A DNA stretch of 64,000 bases from Pseudarthrobacter sp. NS4 (GCF_024758005.1 NZ_CP103288.1:2046001-2110000); one strand, 5' to 3'; positions 45,467 to 54,926 are shown, counted from the stretch's first letter. Program-made: numbers and translations. The notes: a model not told the origin generated them from the letters alone.

Positions 45467-46049
45467 CAGGAGGCCGGCGGCGTGGAGGGAATTGAGTGGC
45501 CATTAGACTGGTCTCCTTCGGACTGGTTCCAAGACCCGATCTGTGGTTGCTCGTCCCCCGGTCGCCTCTCATAGTGCCCGCCCGTTGAGGTGGAAGCAAC
45601 CAGAACGGCTCAAGAATGCAGTGGGGCTAAGCGCTGCCGTAAGTCGGGCTGAGGCTCCCTCCGGACGACCGCCGGCTGAACTACTTTTGGTCCGAAGTCG
45701 CCTGCCTAAAGGGTGCTGACGGCCAGCTCGCATCCTGCCTCCTAGGGATTGGGAGGCCCGCTACAGCGGTTGCCACGCGAGCTGGCAGCCACCGACCCCC
45801 TTCTATTGCAGTGGCGGGAAGGGCATCACCTGGGACCGCTGTATTCGGCACCGAGGGAATTCAGTCGGCGTGGTGTCGCATTGTGATAATCAGGAAAACC
45901 GGTTTCATCTGCTGGGGCGGGCATCAGTTTCGTACGCCGCGAACTTCTTCAACTCGTTCATGGAAGTCGCACGCCAGGGTCTTCTCGGAAAAGGGGGCAC
46001 CGGTGCGGAGATTCCCGATAGGTAGAAGTGATTCAAGGGGACTCGCGGT
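45467..46049. other. Intergenic region with a structured element
   Basis: 583 bp without a convincing gene. It holds the three-way-junction candidate at 45722-45786. Short frames here have no protein character. Confidence 0.4.
45722..45786. ncRNA. Candidate structured RNA or DNA element with three-way junction
   Basis: An outer perfect 10-bp stem, GCCAGCTCGC (45722-45731) with GCGAGCTGGC (45777-45786), encloses two hairpins: GCCTCC-N9-GGAGGC (45737-45757) and, directly next, CCGC-TACA-GCGG (45758-45769). This is a compact three-way junction. No known RNA family is recognised, and no promoter is evident. It could also be the end of a mobile element. Confidence 0.4.
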
Positions 46050-47225
46050 TTACGGGCAGAGCCTGTCCAGGGTCTCTTGCAGGGCGGAAGCCATCTGGTC
46101 ATCCCACAGGTTGAACTTGTCATCCGATTCCGGATCTTCAAGGGGTGTGGGCATTGGGGGTGGGATCAGGGTCATGGTTGCTTGGTACTGGCCATCGGTG
46201 CTTGCGACCGATGCTGTGCGGTAGGTCCAGAACCCGCCCGTGCCGCCGAATCGGTGGTCATCGTCGCAGCCTTGGTTCCACTTCCAAAGTCCGAGGCCGT
46301 ACAGCGGGACGGCCTCGGTCTTAGTCATTTCCTGGAGTGAGTCTTTGGACACCAGGTCTCCGCGGAACAGGGCTGCGTAGAAGTCGTTGATATCGGACAT
46401 GGTGGAAATCGCTCCGTAGGCAGGCGACCCGAGAACGCCTGGCGCTTCGGTGACATCGAGGCGTTCGTCGCGGTAGGTGATGTAGCCGCGGATTACGCCA
46501 GGTTTGGCAGCTGCCGACTGATCAACGGACGTGTCCTTTAGTTTGAGCCGATCAATGACGTCCTCCCGAAGTACCGCGGTATACGGCCGCCCCCGCAGTT
46601 TCTCCACAAGCTGGCCGAGCGCCATGTAGTTGGAATCGGAGTAGCGGAAATAGCCCACGTCCCGGGCCTCCCACGGCAGTTGGGCTGTCAGTTCCAGGGC
46701 GCGTTGGGTTGTGATGTCTTCTGTCACAACCCGTGGGACGTCGGCGGCGGTTTTCTCGGTCACCTCTTGGAAGGAGCGCATGCCCGATGTATGTCCCAGC
46801 AACTGTCGGACGGTAATGGGGCCAGGCGGCTTGAGGACAGTGGTGAAACTATTCAGGATCCCGTTCACCGGATCGTCCAGACCGATGAGGCCGTCTTCCA
46901 CCAGCTTCATGACCGAGACGGCGGTCATGGACTTCGTGATACTGGCGACGAATACCTGGTCACTCGGTGTCGCTGCGTCCTTGGACTCCAGGTTCCGTAC
47001 GCCGTAGGCGCGGGACCATGTTCCTCCCGGCCACCTGACTTCCGCCACCACGGCAACGGAGCCCTGATCTACAAAAGTGCGCATGGTGTTATCGATTGAC
47101 CTGGTGGGGGGTGGCGCGCTGCCAAGGGATGCGGGGGCGGGAGTCCGCTCTGAGTAGGTGCACGCGCCCAGTGCCAGCGCCGTTGCAGCCAATGCGCTAA
47201 GAAGGGGCCTAAAGGACGTTTTCAT
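46050..47225 (-). CDS. Serine beta-lactamase-like lipoprotein hydrolase (DD-peptidase family)
   Basis: 391 aa from ATG 47225. The lipoprotein signal ends in ALGAC (Cys22). The mature part is a class C beta-lactamase/R61-type domain: catalytic S95-x-x-K98 in VASITKSM, then YFRYSDSNYMALG (YxN position reads YSD) and HRFGGTGGF near the C-terminus for the third motif. It probably acts on peptidoglycan or other amides/esters outside the cell. Confidence 0.8.
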   Translation of the reverse strand: MKTSFRPLLSALAATALALGACTYSERTPAPASLGSAPPPTRSIDNTMRTFVDQGSVAVVAEVRWPGGTWSRAYGVRNLESKDAATPSDQVFVASITKSMTAVSVMKLVEDGLIGLDDPVNGILNSFTTVLKPPGPITVRQLLGHTSGMRSFQEVTEKTAADVPRVVTEDITTQRALELTAQLPWEARDVGYFRYSDSNYMALGQLVEKLRGRPYTAVLREDVIDRLKLKDTSVDQSAAAKPGVIRGYITYRDERLDVTEAPGVLGSPAYGAISTMSDINDFYAALFRGDLVSKDSLQEMTKTEAVPLYGLGLWKWNQGCDDDHRFGGTGGFWTYRTASVASTDGQYQATMTLIPPPMPTPLEDPESDDKFNLWDDQMASALQETLDRLCP

Positions 47226-48228
47226 GACGCCGCCAGATGATGATGACAAAAGAGCTGACCGGGCGGCCGCAATTACGCCGCCCCGGTCACGGGGTCCCCG
47301 GCGGGTTAGTCCCATTACTTCAACTCAAGAGTTGTCCGCCAAGCAAGCGGGCTGCGGACCGCAGAGGCCACCCGCTTAGGCCTGGAACTCCGAAAAAGGG
47401 ACCAGCGCGCCCGCTCCCATGAAGGTCAACCGGCCGGATGACCGTGGCTGCAGGTGGTTTCTCCTGGCAAAAGGTCGTGACCCTGAAGGCAGGTAGCCGA
47501 TGGAGGGGGAGGAGTATCGTGTGCCAGGAAGAAGAGGCTGCTGTGGCCCTGGGTTATAGCAGCGTCCTCGCGTTTAAGCCAAGATGCGCGGTGAACACCC
47601 GGCTTTCCCTCAGCATCTTTTGCACGGTGGCTATTCCTAAATGGATGACTGACCACGGCTGATCGCGACCTTCCCGCACGACCCGTCCCTGCGTTGCAGT
47701 GATTTCCGGTATCACGAGTATAGGCTCGCACCCCTTCTGGTGACAGGGGTAAGGGTTTTGGCTGTTGCTCGGCCAAGATGGACGTGCTCGTCCCCAATTG
47801 GCAAGGGACATAGGGTCAGCAGAAGTACTACGAAGAGTGTCTTGAAAACCAAAAGCTTTTCAGGACACGTGCTGAGCCTGGGAGAGGTTAGCGGCCGAGT
47901 GTGTGACTCGCAGCGATAAATGGCGGTCTTTTCGCAGCGCTATTTGTCACCCGGCAGCCCGCAGGGGGTCCATTAGCGTGCCGTCTACTTACCGAGCTTC
48001 TTATTGACGTCGAGCAGATTGGTTTCCGCGACTCTTTCAAGTGCGGCGATCTTTGATGTTGGGATGCCCTTCCCGGTACATCAGCACGAATTCCGGATTA
48101 GGGGCGACGCGCTTCAGATACGACCCGCTTCTCCTTTGGCGGCGCGGTGCGTCGCTACTCAACTATGCGTACTAGCATCCAGATATCAGATAAGTATCAT
48201 GCCGATACTGCGGGGGATCGATTCGCAT
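47226..48228. other. 1-kb region without a gene
   Basis: No frame on either strand has protein character. It contains the hairpin at 47838-47867 and precedes a small membrane gene. It may be debris of former genes. Confidence 0.45.
47838..47867. repeat. Inverted repeat near the resolvase gene
   Basis: TGTCTTGAAAA-CCAAAAGC-TTTTCAGGACA is an 11-bp inverted repeat with one G-T mismatch. Such AT-rich dyads can be recombination sites or insertion-element ends. It lies about 600 bp from the recombinase gene at 48473. Confidence 0.4.
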
Positions 48229-48438
48229 ATGGACACTTTCATTGCCTTGGCCTTCCTGGCGGTGCCGATTGCACTTGCGGTTGGTGTCGCCTGGAGAAGC
48301 GTCCGCCAAGACAGGAGGGCGAAAGGGAAGCCACCCGCTCACAGGGGGAAGTTCCAGTCCCAGCGGGGCAGGGTTTACCGGGAAGGCGGGCCCTATCGCA
48401 ACGCAAGCCCCAGCGACGGCGGCGGAGGCGGCTACTAG
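48229..48438 (+). CDS. Small membrane protein with Gly-rich tail
   Basis: 69 aa from ATG 48229. One helix, MDTFIALAFLAVPIALAVG, then a basic tail (RRAKGKPPAHRGK) and SDGGGGGY. GGGGGA lies about 12 bases upstream; ATG 48199 is an alternative start. No family is known. Confidence 0.45.
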   Translation: MDTFIALAFLAVPIALAVGVAWRSVRQDRRAKGKPPAHRGKFQSQRGRVYREGGPYRNASPSDGGGGGY

Positions 48439-48472
48439 CCCAGGGCATCGAAAAGCGGCGCATTGGCCCTAG

Positions 48473-49054
48473 TCAAACCAGCTGGCTGCTTTCCATGCGC
48501 AGGTAGCGGTACACCGTGGCCCGGCTGGCACCGATGATCTTCCCGATGTCGGCCGGGGTAAGGCCTTGAGCTTTCAGGTCGCTGGCGTGTCTGACCCTCG
48601 CATGTTCGGCGGTGACTTCCCGCCGCCCGGCTTTCCGCCCATGTTCGGCCGCCGCGGCCATGCCTGCCCTGGTCCGTTCGGCCAGCTGATCGCGCTCGAG
48701 CTGGGCGAATGCCGACATGACGGTGAGCATGGCCCTGCCCATCGACCCCGTTGTGCTGATTCCTTCCGTGACGCTGAGGAAATGCACACCCCGGCGTTCC
48801 AAATCATCGATGAGGGCCAACAGGTTGCGGGTATTGCGCCCCAAGCGGTCCAGCTTCCAGACAACAACCTCGTCTCCGTCCCGCAGGTGATCGAGCATCG
48901 TGTCCAGCTCGGGCCGACTCGCCCTCGCTCCACTCACACCATGGCCAGTGAAGATCCGGTGGCAACCTGCAGCCTTCAATGCTGCATGCTGCAGGTCCGC
49001 GTTCTGGTCAGCAGTGCCGACCCTGGCGTATCCACTACTCCCATAGCTCATCAA
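48473..49054 (-). CDS. Serine recombinase (resolvase/invertase) with catalytic Ser replaced by Gly
   Basis: 193 aa. Resolvase domain with VVVWKLDRLGRNTRN (R70, R73), FLSVTEGISTTGSMGRAMLT and FAQLERDQLAERTRAG, and a C-terminal helix-turn-helix (GLTPADIGKIIGASRATVYRY). The nucleophile motif YARVSTxxQ reads YARVGTADQ, with codon GGC for the serine at residue 13, one base from AGC. It should not cut DNA. It may still bind its site. Confidence 0.88.
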   Translation of the reverse strand: MMSYGSSGYARVGTADQNADLQHAALKAAGCHRIFTGHGVSGARASRPELDTMLDHLRDGDEVVVWKLDRLGRNTRNLLALIDDLERRGVHFLSVTEGISTTGSMGRAMLTVMSAFAQLERDQLAERTRAGMAAAAEHGRKAGRREVTAEHARVRHASDLKAQGLTPADIGKIIGASRATVYRYLRMESSQLV

Positions 49055-49414
49055 AGGTCGAGCGATCGGCGGTCGGGCTCGTAAATTCCAGCCGTCAGGC
49101 CTGAAGCATCCGCCTCGGGCGTCATTTTCAGGCTCTAGTTGGGCTCCCGGATGTGGGACAAGCGACGTGGAAGTTGCGTCGAACCCCCGGGAGAGTTGAA
49201 AAACCTGACGGCGTCCAGAAAATTGCCGATGAAAAGGCGAGGCCCGATGGGCTGTCTAAGGGCCGACGACGACAGAGGATGAACCCTGTTCGCGGAGGGC
49301 TCCCGTTTTCGTCGCCGGCCCGGCTGCTGCCGCCCTTTTCTGGGTGGAATTATTAGCTTCCTGCTACGGGAAATTAAACCGGTTCCTGCTTCCGTTGTCA
49401 TCGGGAGGGGCTAC
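49055..49414. other. Intergenic region
   Basis: 360 bp between two minus-strand genes. No gene, terminator or promoter that I can support. Confidence 0.35.
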
Positions 49415-49579
49415 CTAACCCCGCCAAGGGCGGGCAGAAACAGTAAATCCGTACCAAAAGTTGTCTGTGTGACAAGCGATCGTGGCGGGAGTTTCGGAAC
49501 CACATACGGGACATTTGGAGCATTCAAGATCTGGCCCATCCGGAGACGATCCATTTTCAAAAGTCAGAGCAGCAGCCAT
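49415..49579 (-). CDS. Small zinc-ribbon-like protein
   Basis: 54 aa from ATG 49579. LECSKCPVCGSETPATIACH holds CxxCxxC and a later CH pair, which could bind one zinc. The ending is FTVSARPWRG. A possible AGGA lies 12 bases upstream. Family unknown. Confidence 0.45.
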   Translation of the reverse strand: MAAALTFENGSSPDGPDLECSKCPVCGSETPATIACHTDNFWYGFTVSARPWRG

Positions 49580-49668
49580 GAATCGAGGACCATCCTGCGG
49601 CTGCGAGCAGGAGGGCTGCTGCCGCGATCCAAAAGCGATCTGCCAGTTGTGGGAGTGGTACCGGCGGA

Positions 49669-50130
49669 TTAGGTTGAGCTGCGCACCGCCCGAAGGCCGA
49701 GCACGATGAGCCAAGCGAGCATGCTCAGGTTGAATGGTGCGGCCAGGAAGCTCAGGCCAGCGAAGATCCCGGACGAGGCGGCAGCGAATCCGAGCACGCC
49801 GGTGAACATGCCCCAATAGGCGAACCATGAGGGTTCGCCCAAGTCGCGCAGGAAACCCATTCCTGCCATAAGCGCAGCGAGCCCCAGCACACCGAAGGCG
49901 AGCACCGACGCGGATGAGGCCACGGCCCAGAGTGCGTCGCCGGCGGGACTGTCCAACCCGCCCAAAGTAGCCATCGGCCGGATGATGCCGTCGTAGAGGC
50001 CGATTACGATCAGGTTCTCCACTAGATGGATGGTGGCCCCCAGCGCCAGCTCCCCTGCGCCGACGGCGACCAGCGCCGAGCGGTATCCATACCGAGCCAT
50101 CAGCCACCAGGAGAATCCGACGAATCCCGT
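49669..50130 (-). pseudogene. Membrane protein, 5'-truncated remnant
   Basis: From about 50130 the frame encodes GFVGFSWWLMARYGYRS, then four to five hydrophobic helices with conserved-looking loops (FLRDLGEPSWFAYWGMFTG), ending LRAVRSST. The start is lost: immediately upstream lies the PEP-mobile-domain sequence of another gene in a different frame. It looks like the C-terminal part of a DUF4386-type membrane protein, without certainty. Confidence 0.6.
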
Positions 50131-51410
50131 ACTCGCGGGCGACGATGGCGGCATGGGAGGCAATACCGCCGGCGTCCACCACGACGGCGGCTTGCGCGCT
50201 GGAACAGGGGAGTCCAGGATGGATTGGTATAGGGGCAGACAAGGATCTCGCCGCTGCTGAGCAACCCGAATTCGTCCGGTCCGCGGATGATCCTTACCGT
50301 TCCTGTGACCTGGCCGCGGCTGGCCGGCATGCCGGAAACCAGGGCGCCCGGGCTCCGGCGTCCGTTAGCGAACAACGAGGCCGTATCCATCAACGGAATA
50401 CCCTCCAGTTCCCGGCGCTTGGCGGCCCTGGCCAACGCCAGACGGCGGTAGCCTTCCCGTTCTGCGGCCGACAGCGCGCCGCCGTCGTCCATTCCCGCCA
50501 GCTCTTCAAAGCGCAGGTGATTTACATCGGCTGGGTCCGCCAGCACCCCGCCGTCGCACAGCCGGCGGCCCAGCTCCGACAGTGCGCGGCGCAGCGGCGG
50601 CAGCAGCATGGTGGCGTAAAAATGGCTGTCCTCACGGAAGCCCACCCCGGTCTTGGCGGCGTCGACGGCGGACAGCATGTGCCGGCGCACGGCCGCGATC
50701 CGCAGGGCGGGATGACGCTTCAGTTCCGCCAGTGCCTGGCCGGTCTGGTCCGCGGCCGGGGGCCGCTCGCCCAACATGGATGTGATCAGCCCGAGAACCA
50801 CCTCCGGGGCATCACGCCAGGTCGGTGAGCTGCTCAGAACTATGCTGACGGTTTCGCGGTGCCCGTACTCGGCCAGGAAGGACTGGAAACGTGCGTGGAA
50901 CTCCTTGAATTCCGGGTCGTGCTCCAAACGGGACAGCAGTTTGCCCGGTGCCAGCGCGGTGAAGGCCCTCGCCAGGCCGGCGTGGGACCGGACCCGATCT
51001 GCCAGCTCCTCCAAGGCGCGGTTGGCCTGGCTGGTGCGGGTTTCCGCGCCTGCGATGAGTGCCGGGCCAAGGGCCCTCTTGCCCAGGAGGATGAGCATCA
51101 GGCGCAGCTTCAGCTGCGGCACGAAGGCTCCCGGCAGGTAGGAGATCCGCAGTTCGGTGATCCCGCGCATCGTGGCGAAGGCGTCCTCCGAGAGCCCAAC
51201 GACTCCTCGCCATGACAAGGACGCCGGGTCCTGCCCTGCGAGCCGCCGGACGTTCTCCAGGAACGTGGCGAACCTGCTGTCCTGGGTCCAGCTGGCAGGA
51301 TTGAACCGGCGGGCACGGCGTGCCACGGAGACCGGTGCGCCGAGGGTGCGCAGGGTGGGGTGCGGCACCGGCGGCACCAGGCGGAGCACCACCCCATCTT
51401 CCTCAGGCAA
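50098..51410 (-). pseudogene. PEP-utilising enzyme (phosphoenolpyruvate synthase type), truncated and frameshifted
   Basis: 436 codons are open from TTG 51410. They encode the helical linker (FATFLENVRRLAGQDP, GITELRISYLPGAFVPQL) and the start of the swivelling PEP-mobile domain (GEILVCPYTNPSWTPLF). The N-terminal ATP-grasp domain is absent. After SWTPLFQRAS the frame shifts: the catalytic-histidine segment VVVDAGGIASHAAIVAREYG is read in another frame to about 50098. There it is joined to the membrane-protein remnant. The family includes rifampicin phosphotransferase. Confidence 0.75.
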
Positions 51411-51499
51411 CGACCTTCAGGCTGCTGCGGGGTCCCGGTCAGCGCTTCAGGAACAGCGGGGGATAGTTGATGGACTGTACGTTTACTTGTCCTAAGCCG

Positions 51500-52354
51500 T
51501 CACTGGCACCCGGTCGCCCCGCTGCGGCCAGCGACGTCGACGAGGGCACCGACGAGTTCGGGACCCAGCGCCAGCGCTGCATCGTTGTGATTCGCCGCCG
51601 CTACCTCCACCTCGATGACGTAGTTTCCGGCGTTCCGGGCCGCCTGGGCCACGTCCCGGCTCTGCTGTGCGGGCACGATGGTGTCCCCGCTCCCGTAGAC
51701 CACGGCGATCGGGATGTCCGCTCGCACTACGTTCTCGCGTACCGGGTAGTGATCGCGAAGCATCCAGCCCACCGGCACGCCGTAGGCGGCCCGGCCGACG
51801 TCGGCGAGCGAGGTAAAAGGTGAGCGCAGCAGCATCGCGGCTGGAGGGTGCTCGGTAGTGAGCTCAGTAACCACCCCGGCACCGATGCTCTCCCCGAAAT
51901 AGACGAGCGAGCCCGCCGGTACTCCTGCCGCACCTGTCAGGAACTCGCGAGCGGCGCGGACATCGCGCGCGAGACCGCCCTCGGACGGGTACCCGGGATT
52001 CGCCGCGTAACCGCGATAGTCGAAGAGCAGCACGCCGAACCCGAGCTCACTGATCGCTCGTCCCAGCCCTGCCCGGTAAGCCCGGTTGCCGCCGTTGCCC
52101 GGTGCGACGAGCACGGTCGCGCGGCAGCCGTCTGCGGCAGGCAAGTACCAGGCACCGAGCTCGAGGCCGTCACTCGTCGTGAGCGTGACTTCCTGGGCTC
52201 CGGGCAACAGCTCGGCGGCCGGGGGTGGCTGACCGCGGTCGGGAAAATAAATGAGCGAGCGTTGGAAGAACCACGTCATGCCAATCAGGAGCCCGACGAC
52301 GACGAACACGGTCGCGAGCGGCATGATCCATGGCACCGTCAACTTTTTCGCCAC
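51500..52354 (-). CDS. Alpha/beta hydrolase, membrane-anchored
   Basis: 284 aa from GTG 52354 (AGGA just upstream). An N-terminal helix (PLATVFVVVGLLIGMTWFF) is followed by an outside-facing hydrolase: VLVAPGNGGNRAYR oxyanion region, nucleophile VYFGESIGAG, YGSGDTIVP for the acid and ANHNDAAL for the histidine. This resembles the BEM46-like/DUF serine hydrolases. Substrate unknown. Confidence 0.85.
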   Translation of the reverse strand: MAKKLTVPWIMPLATVFVVVGLLIGMTWFFQRSLIYFPDRGQPPPAAELLPGAQEVTLTTSDGLELGAWYLPAADGCRATVLVAPGNGGNRAYRAGLGRAISELGFGVLLFDYRGYAANPGYPSEGGLARDVRAAREFLTGAAGVPAGSLVYFGESIGAGVVTELTTEHPPAAMLLRSPFTSLADVGRAAYGVPVGWMLRDHYPVRENVVRADIPIAVVYGSGDTIVPAQQSRDVAQAARNAGNYVIEVEVAAANHNDAALALGPELVGALVDVAGRSGATGCQ

Positions 52355-52881
52355 CGTCCTATGATCGCAGAGCGGTTCGCGCCGCACACGGCACGATCCC
52401 TCTGCTTATCAATGCCGACGCTTCCGGGGATCAAGCCCTGGGCTTTGCCTATCGGATGGCGCCACGCCGGCGGCCGTCCGACAGGCACGGCCTGGGGCGA
52501 GGTCTCCTAGCGCGACAGGTTAGTCGGGGACTTCGGAACCTAATCGACGTTCGACCCTGTTTGTTGCCCCCCCTGTACTCAGCGTGGGTCCAAGAGGCGC
52601 GCGATTGCAAGAGCCGCAGATCTTGTCGATTTCGGAGAGCTATTCGTTCAAAACCTACTCCACGAGTTACCGATACCTCATGAGCCGCAGCTTCCAATGG
52701 TGGGGGAGGGTACGACAGGCCCGGGTTATACCCAATGGGGACAGACAGCTTTCTCGTGAGCGTCGCAACACCGACCGGAAAGTGAGTCCATAAATCAGGA
52801 GCGCAGTGCCAAGGCTTCTGCCTCATCCTTGGTGCCGTAGTCAACCCACCGCGGTCGGGAATCGAGTACTACAGTGGATGC
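52355..52881. other. Intergenic region with a possible gene end
   Basis: 527 bp between divergent genes. On the minus strand 52795-52890 reads TVVLDSRPRWVDYGTKDEAE then ALALRS and a stop, which looks like the C-terminus of a lost protein whose front part is now the AAA+ gene. No other gene seen. Confidence 0.35.
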
Positions 52882-53916
52882 ATGGCTGCCAGCCGCAATC
52901 CGCTCGACGACCTGCGCGAAACCATCGGCCATCTGGCCGATCAGCTCAAGCTGCCCGGTTCGGAGCGCGTCGACGACCTGGTCGGCGATCTCATCGGTGC
53001 GAGGCCCGGGCCGGCCCGGCCGCTGTCCGAGGTGCAGGCCGAGCTCGACGCGCTGGTCGGACTGGAGACCGTGAAGGAACAGGTGCGGGCCCTCGTCGCA
53101 CTGCTCCAGGTTCAGGCCCGCCGGAAGACGCACGGCCTGCCCGAGGTGGCCACGTCACAGCATCTGGTGTTCCTCGGGAACCCGGGCACGGGCAAGACCA
53201 CCGTGGCGCGGCTCCTGGCCGAGATGTACCGGGCGGTCGGTCTGCTGCAGAAAGGCCACCTGGTCGAGGTCGACCGTTCGGGCCTGGTGGGGCAGTACGT
53301 GGGCGCGACCGCCATCAAGACGGACCGCGTGATCCGGCGTGCGCTGGACGGCGTCCTGTTCATCGACGAGGCCTACGCGCTGGCCCCGGAAGACGGCCGG
53401 ACGGACTTCGGCCCCGAGGCGATCGAGGTCCTGCTCAAGCGGATGGAGGACCACCGCCACCGCCTGGTCGTGATCGTGGCCGGGTACCCGCGGCTGATGG
53501 AGTCCTTCTTGCTCTCGAATCCCGGACTGCGCTCCCGGTTCGCCCGCGAGATCACGTTCCCCGACTACTCCGTCGACGCACTCCAGACGATCTTCCACCA
53601 GATGCTGGCCCAGCACGAGTACACGCTGGAGCCGGGTGCGGACCAGATGCTGCGCCGCATCCTCACCGGGCTCCACGCGGGCGAGGACTCCGGCAACGCA
53701 CGGTTCGCCCGCACGCTGTTCGAGCAGGCGCTCAACCGCCAGGCGCTGCGGTTGTCGCTCGACCAGGAACAAAGTCTCGACGCGCTCGATCGTGAGGCCG
53801 TCATGACGCTCACCGCGGACGACATCGTCGAGGCCGCGTTGGCCTTGGGCGAGGAGCCGGAGCCGGAACCGACGCCGGCACCGGAGCAGTCACGCTGGTG
53901 GCGCTGGCTGGGCTGA
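52882..53916 (+). CDS. CbxX/CfxQ-type AAA+ ATPase
   Basis: 344 aa. An N-terminal helical segment leads into DALVGLETVKEQVRALVALL, Walker A GNPGTGKTT (99-107), the pore-like GLVGQYVGATA, Walker B GVLFIDEA (157-164) and sensor region NPGLRSRFAREI with the arginine finger. The C-terminal tail is acidic and proline-rich, ending SRWWRWLG. Relatives are rubisco activase CbbX and EccA of type VII secretion. Neither partner is encoded here, so the client is unknown. Confidence 0.85.
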   Translation: MAASRNPLDDLRETIGHLADQLKLPGSERVDDLVGDLIGARPGPARPLSEVQAELDALVGLETVKEQVRALVALLQVQARRKTHGLPEVATSQHLVFLGNPGTGKTTVARLLAEMYRAVGLLQKGHLVEVDRSGLVGQYVGATAIKTDRVIRRALDGVLFIDEAYALAPEDGRTDFGPEAIEVLLKRMEDHRHRLVVIVAGYPRLMESFLLSNPGLRSRFAREITFPDYSVDALQTIFHQMLAQHEYTLEPGADQMLRRILTGLHAGEDSGNARFARTLFEQALNRQALRLSLDQEQSLDALDREAVMTLTADDIVEAALALGEEPEPEPTPAPEQSRWWRWLG

Positions 53917-53999
53917 CCGGATCTGCGGCGGCTGTCAGGCGAAGGCCCGTCCCGCCCCCGAGCGCTGCTCCTCAGACAACGAACTGCCCTTGAACATGA

Positions 54000-54054
54000 A
54001 ACTGCTCCCCGTAAGTTAGAACTGAGTTTTCAGTCCAACTTTCGGGGAGCAGTT
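54000..54054. repeat. 55-bp near-perfect palindrome
   Basis: Left arm AACTGCTCCCCG-T-AAGTT-AGA-ACTGA and right arm TCAGT-CC-AACTT-T-CGGGGAGCAGTT pair almost completely around a short GTTT loop. It lies between the convergent AAA+ and DUF2306 genes. It can act as a terminator but is longer and more AT-mixed than the other terminators here, so a miniature mobile element or paired insertion-sequence ends are possible. Confidence 0.6.
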
Positions 54055-54151
54055 CAAAAGGGCCGGCACCGCTACCCACTGGTTCCGGTCCCAGGCCACG
54101 TGCTTTAAAGCCATGACGACCGATGTGTTCTTCCATTGGCGAATGGGCTAG

Positions 54152-54838
54152 TCAGCCGGTCAGGGCGGGAGTTCGGCGCAACCACCACTCGCCGAGAGCC
54201 ACGTGCATGGTGAACGCCAGCCAGAAAGCGACGCCGAACATCGTGGGGTCCGGGGTACCCGGCGTCGTCCCGTGGGAGATTGCTTGCTCGACGCCCTCGA
54301 AGATCCCAACCCAGATCCTGATGGTGCCGACGGCGACACCGACGGTGAACGCGCGAATCATCCAGCGCCGATGCTGCCGGACGGCATCATGCCGGATCGC
54401 CCGGAACGCGAGTACGAGGCAGGTCAGAAACCAGCAGCCGAACACCACCGTCGCGACGGCTTCTGGTGCGCCTCCCCAGGCGTGGGGAACGCCGAAGAGG
54501 AGGGCGAACAGCCCGGAGATAAGCGCGCAGGTGAGCAGTACCCGCCCGAGCCGCCGGTGCAGGTGGTAGTGGCGGGTACGGAACCGCCGCGACAGTTGCA
54601 ACGGCGCTGCCAGGAGGTAGACGACGCCCGGCGCGATATGAAGGTAGGCCAGCCAGGGGTGTGCGACGTACCGCTCGGCGAAGTCGTCATCGCTCGGTGT
54701 GGTCCCAGCGACGATGTTCGGCCAGTCGATCGTCATACGGATCGCCGCGAACACCATCACGACGGTGACCAGCACGCCGATCGCCACCGCGGTACGACGC
54801 GCGAGCCTCTGATTCGCGGTCGGCACCCTCTGCGTCAC
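54152..54838 (-). CDS. DUF2306 family membrane protein
   Basis: 228 aa with about seven helices. FAERYVAHPWLAYLHIAPGV and RTRHYHLHRRLGRVLL are typical of DUF2306 proteins, as is HDAVRQHRRWMIRAF. The repeated His residues at helix ends suggest metal or heme binding, as in related cytochrome-b561-like folds. Function is unknown. Confidence 0.78.
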   Translation of the reverse strand: MTQRVPTANQRLARRTAVAIGVLVTVVMVFAAIRMTIDWPNIVAGTTPSDDDFAERYVAHPWLAYLHIAPGVVYLLAAPLQLSRRFRTRHYHLHRRLGRVLLTCALISGLFALLFGVPHAWGGAPEAVATVVFGCWFLTCLVLAFRAIRHDAVRQHRRWMIRAFTVGVAVGTIRIWVGIFEGVEQAISHGTTPGTPDPTMFGVAFWLAFTMHVALGEWWLRRTPALTG

Positions 54839-54926
54839 GAGCGGATCCTCGCACCATGTACTTCCAGTGTCAATGTCCCGCGTTGACTCATGGAAGATGT
54901 GCGAGTAGGAGGTATCGAAGAATTAT

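Noticed and set aside
47426..47811. Short minus-strand frames in the 1-kb gene-free stretch
   Set aside because: No hydrophobic segment, motif or start signal. Composition resembles random high-GC sequence.
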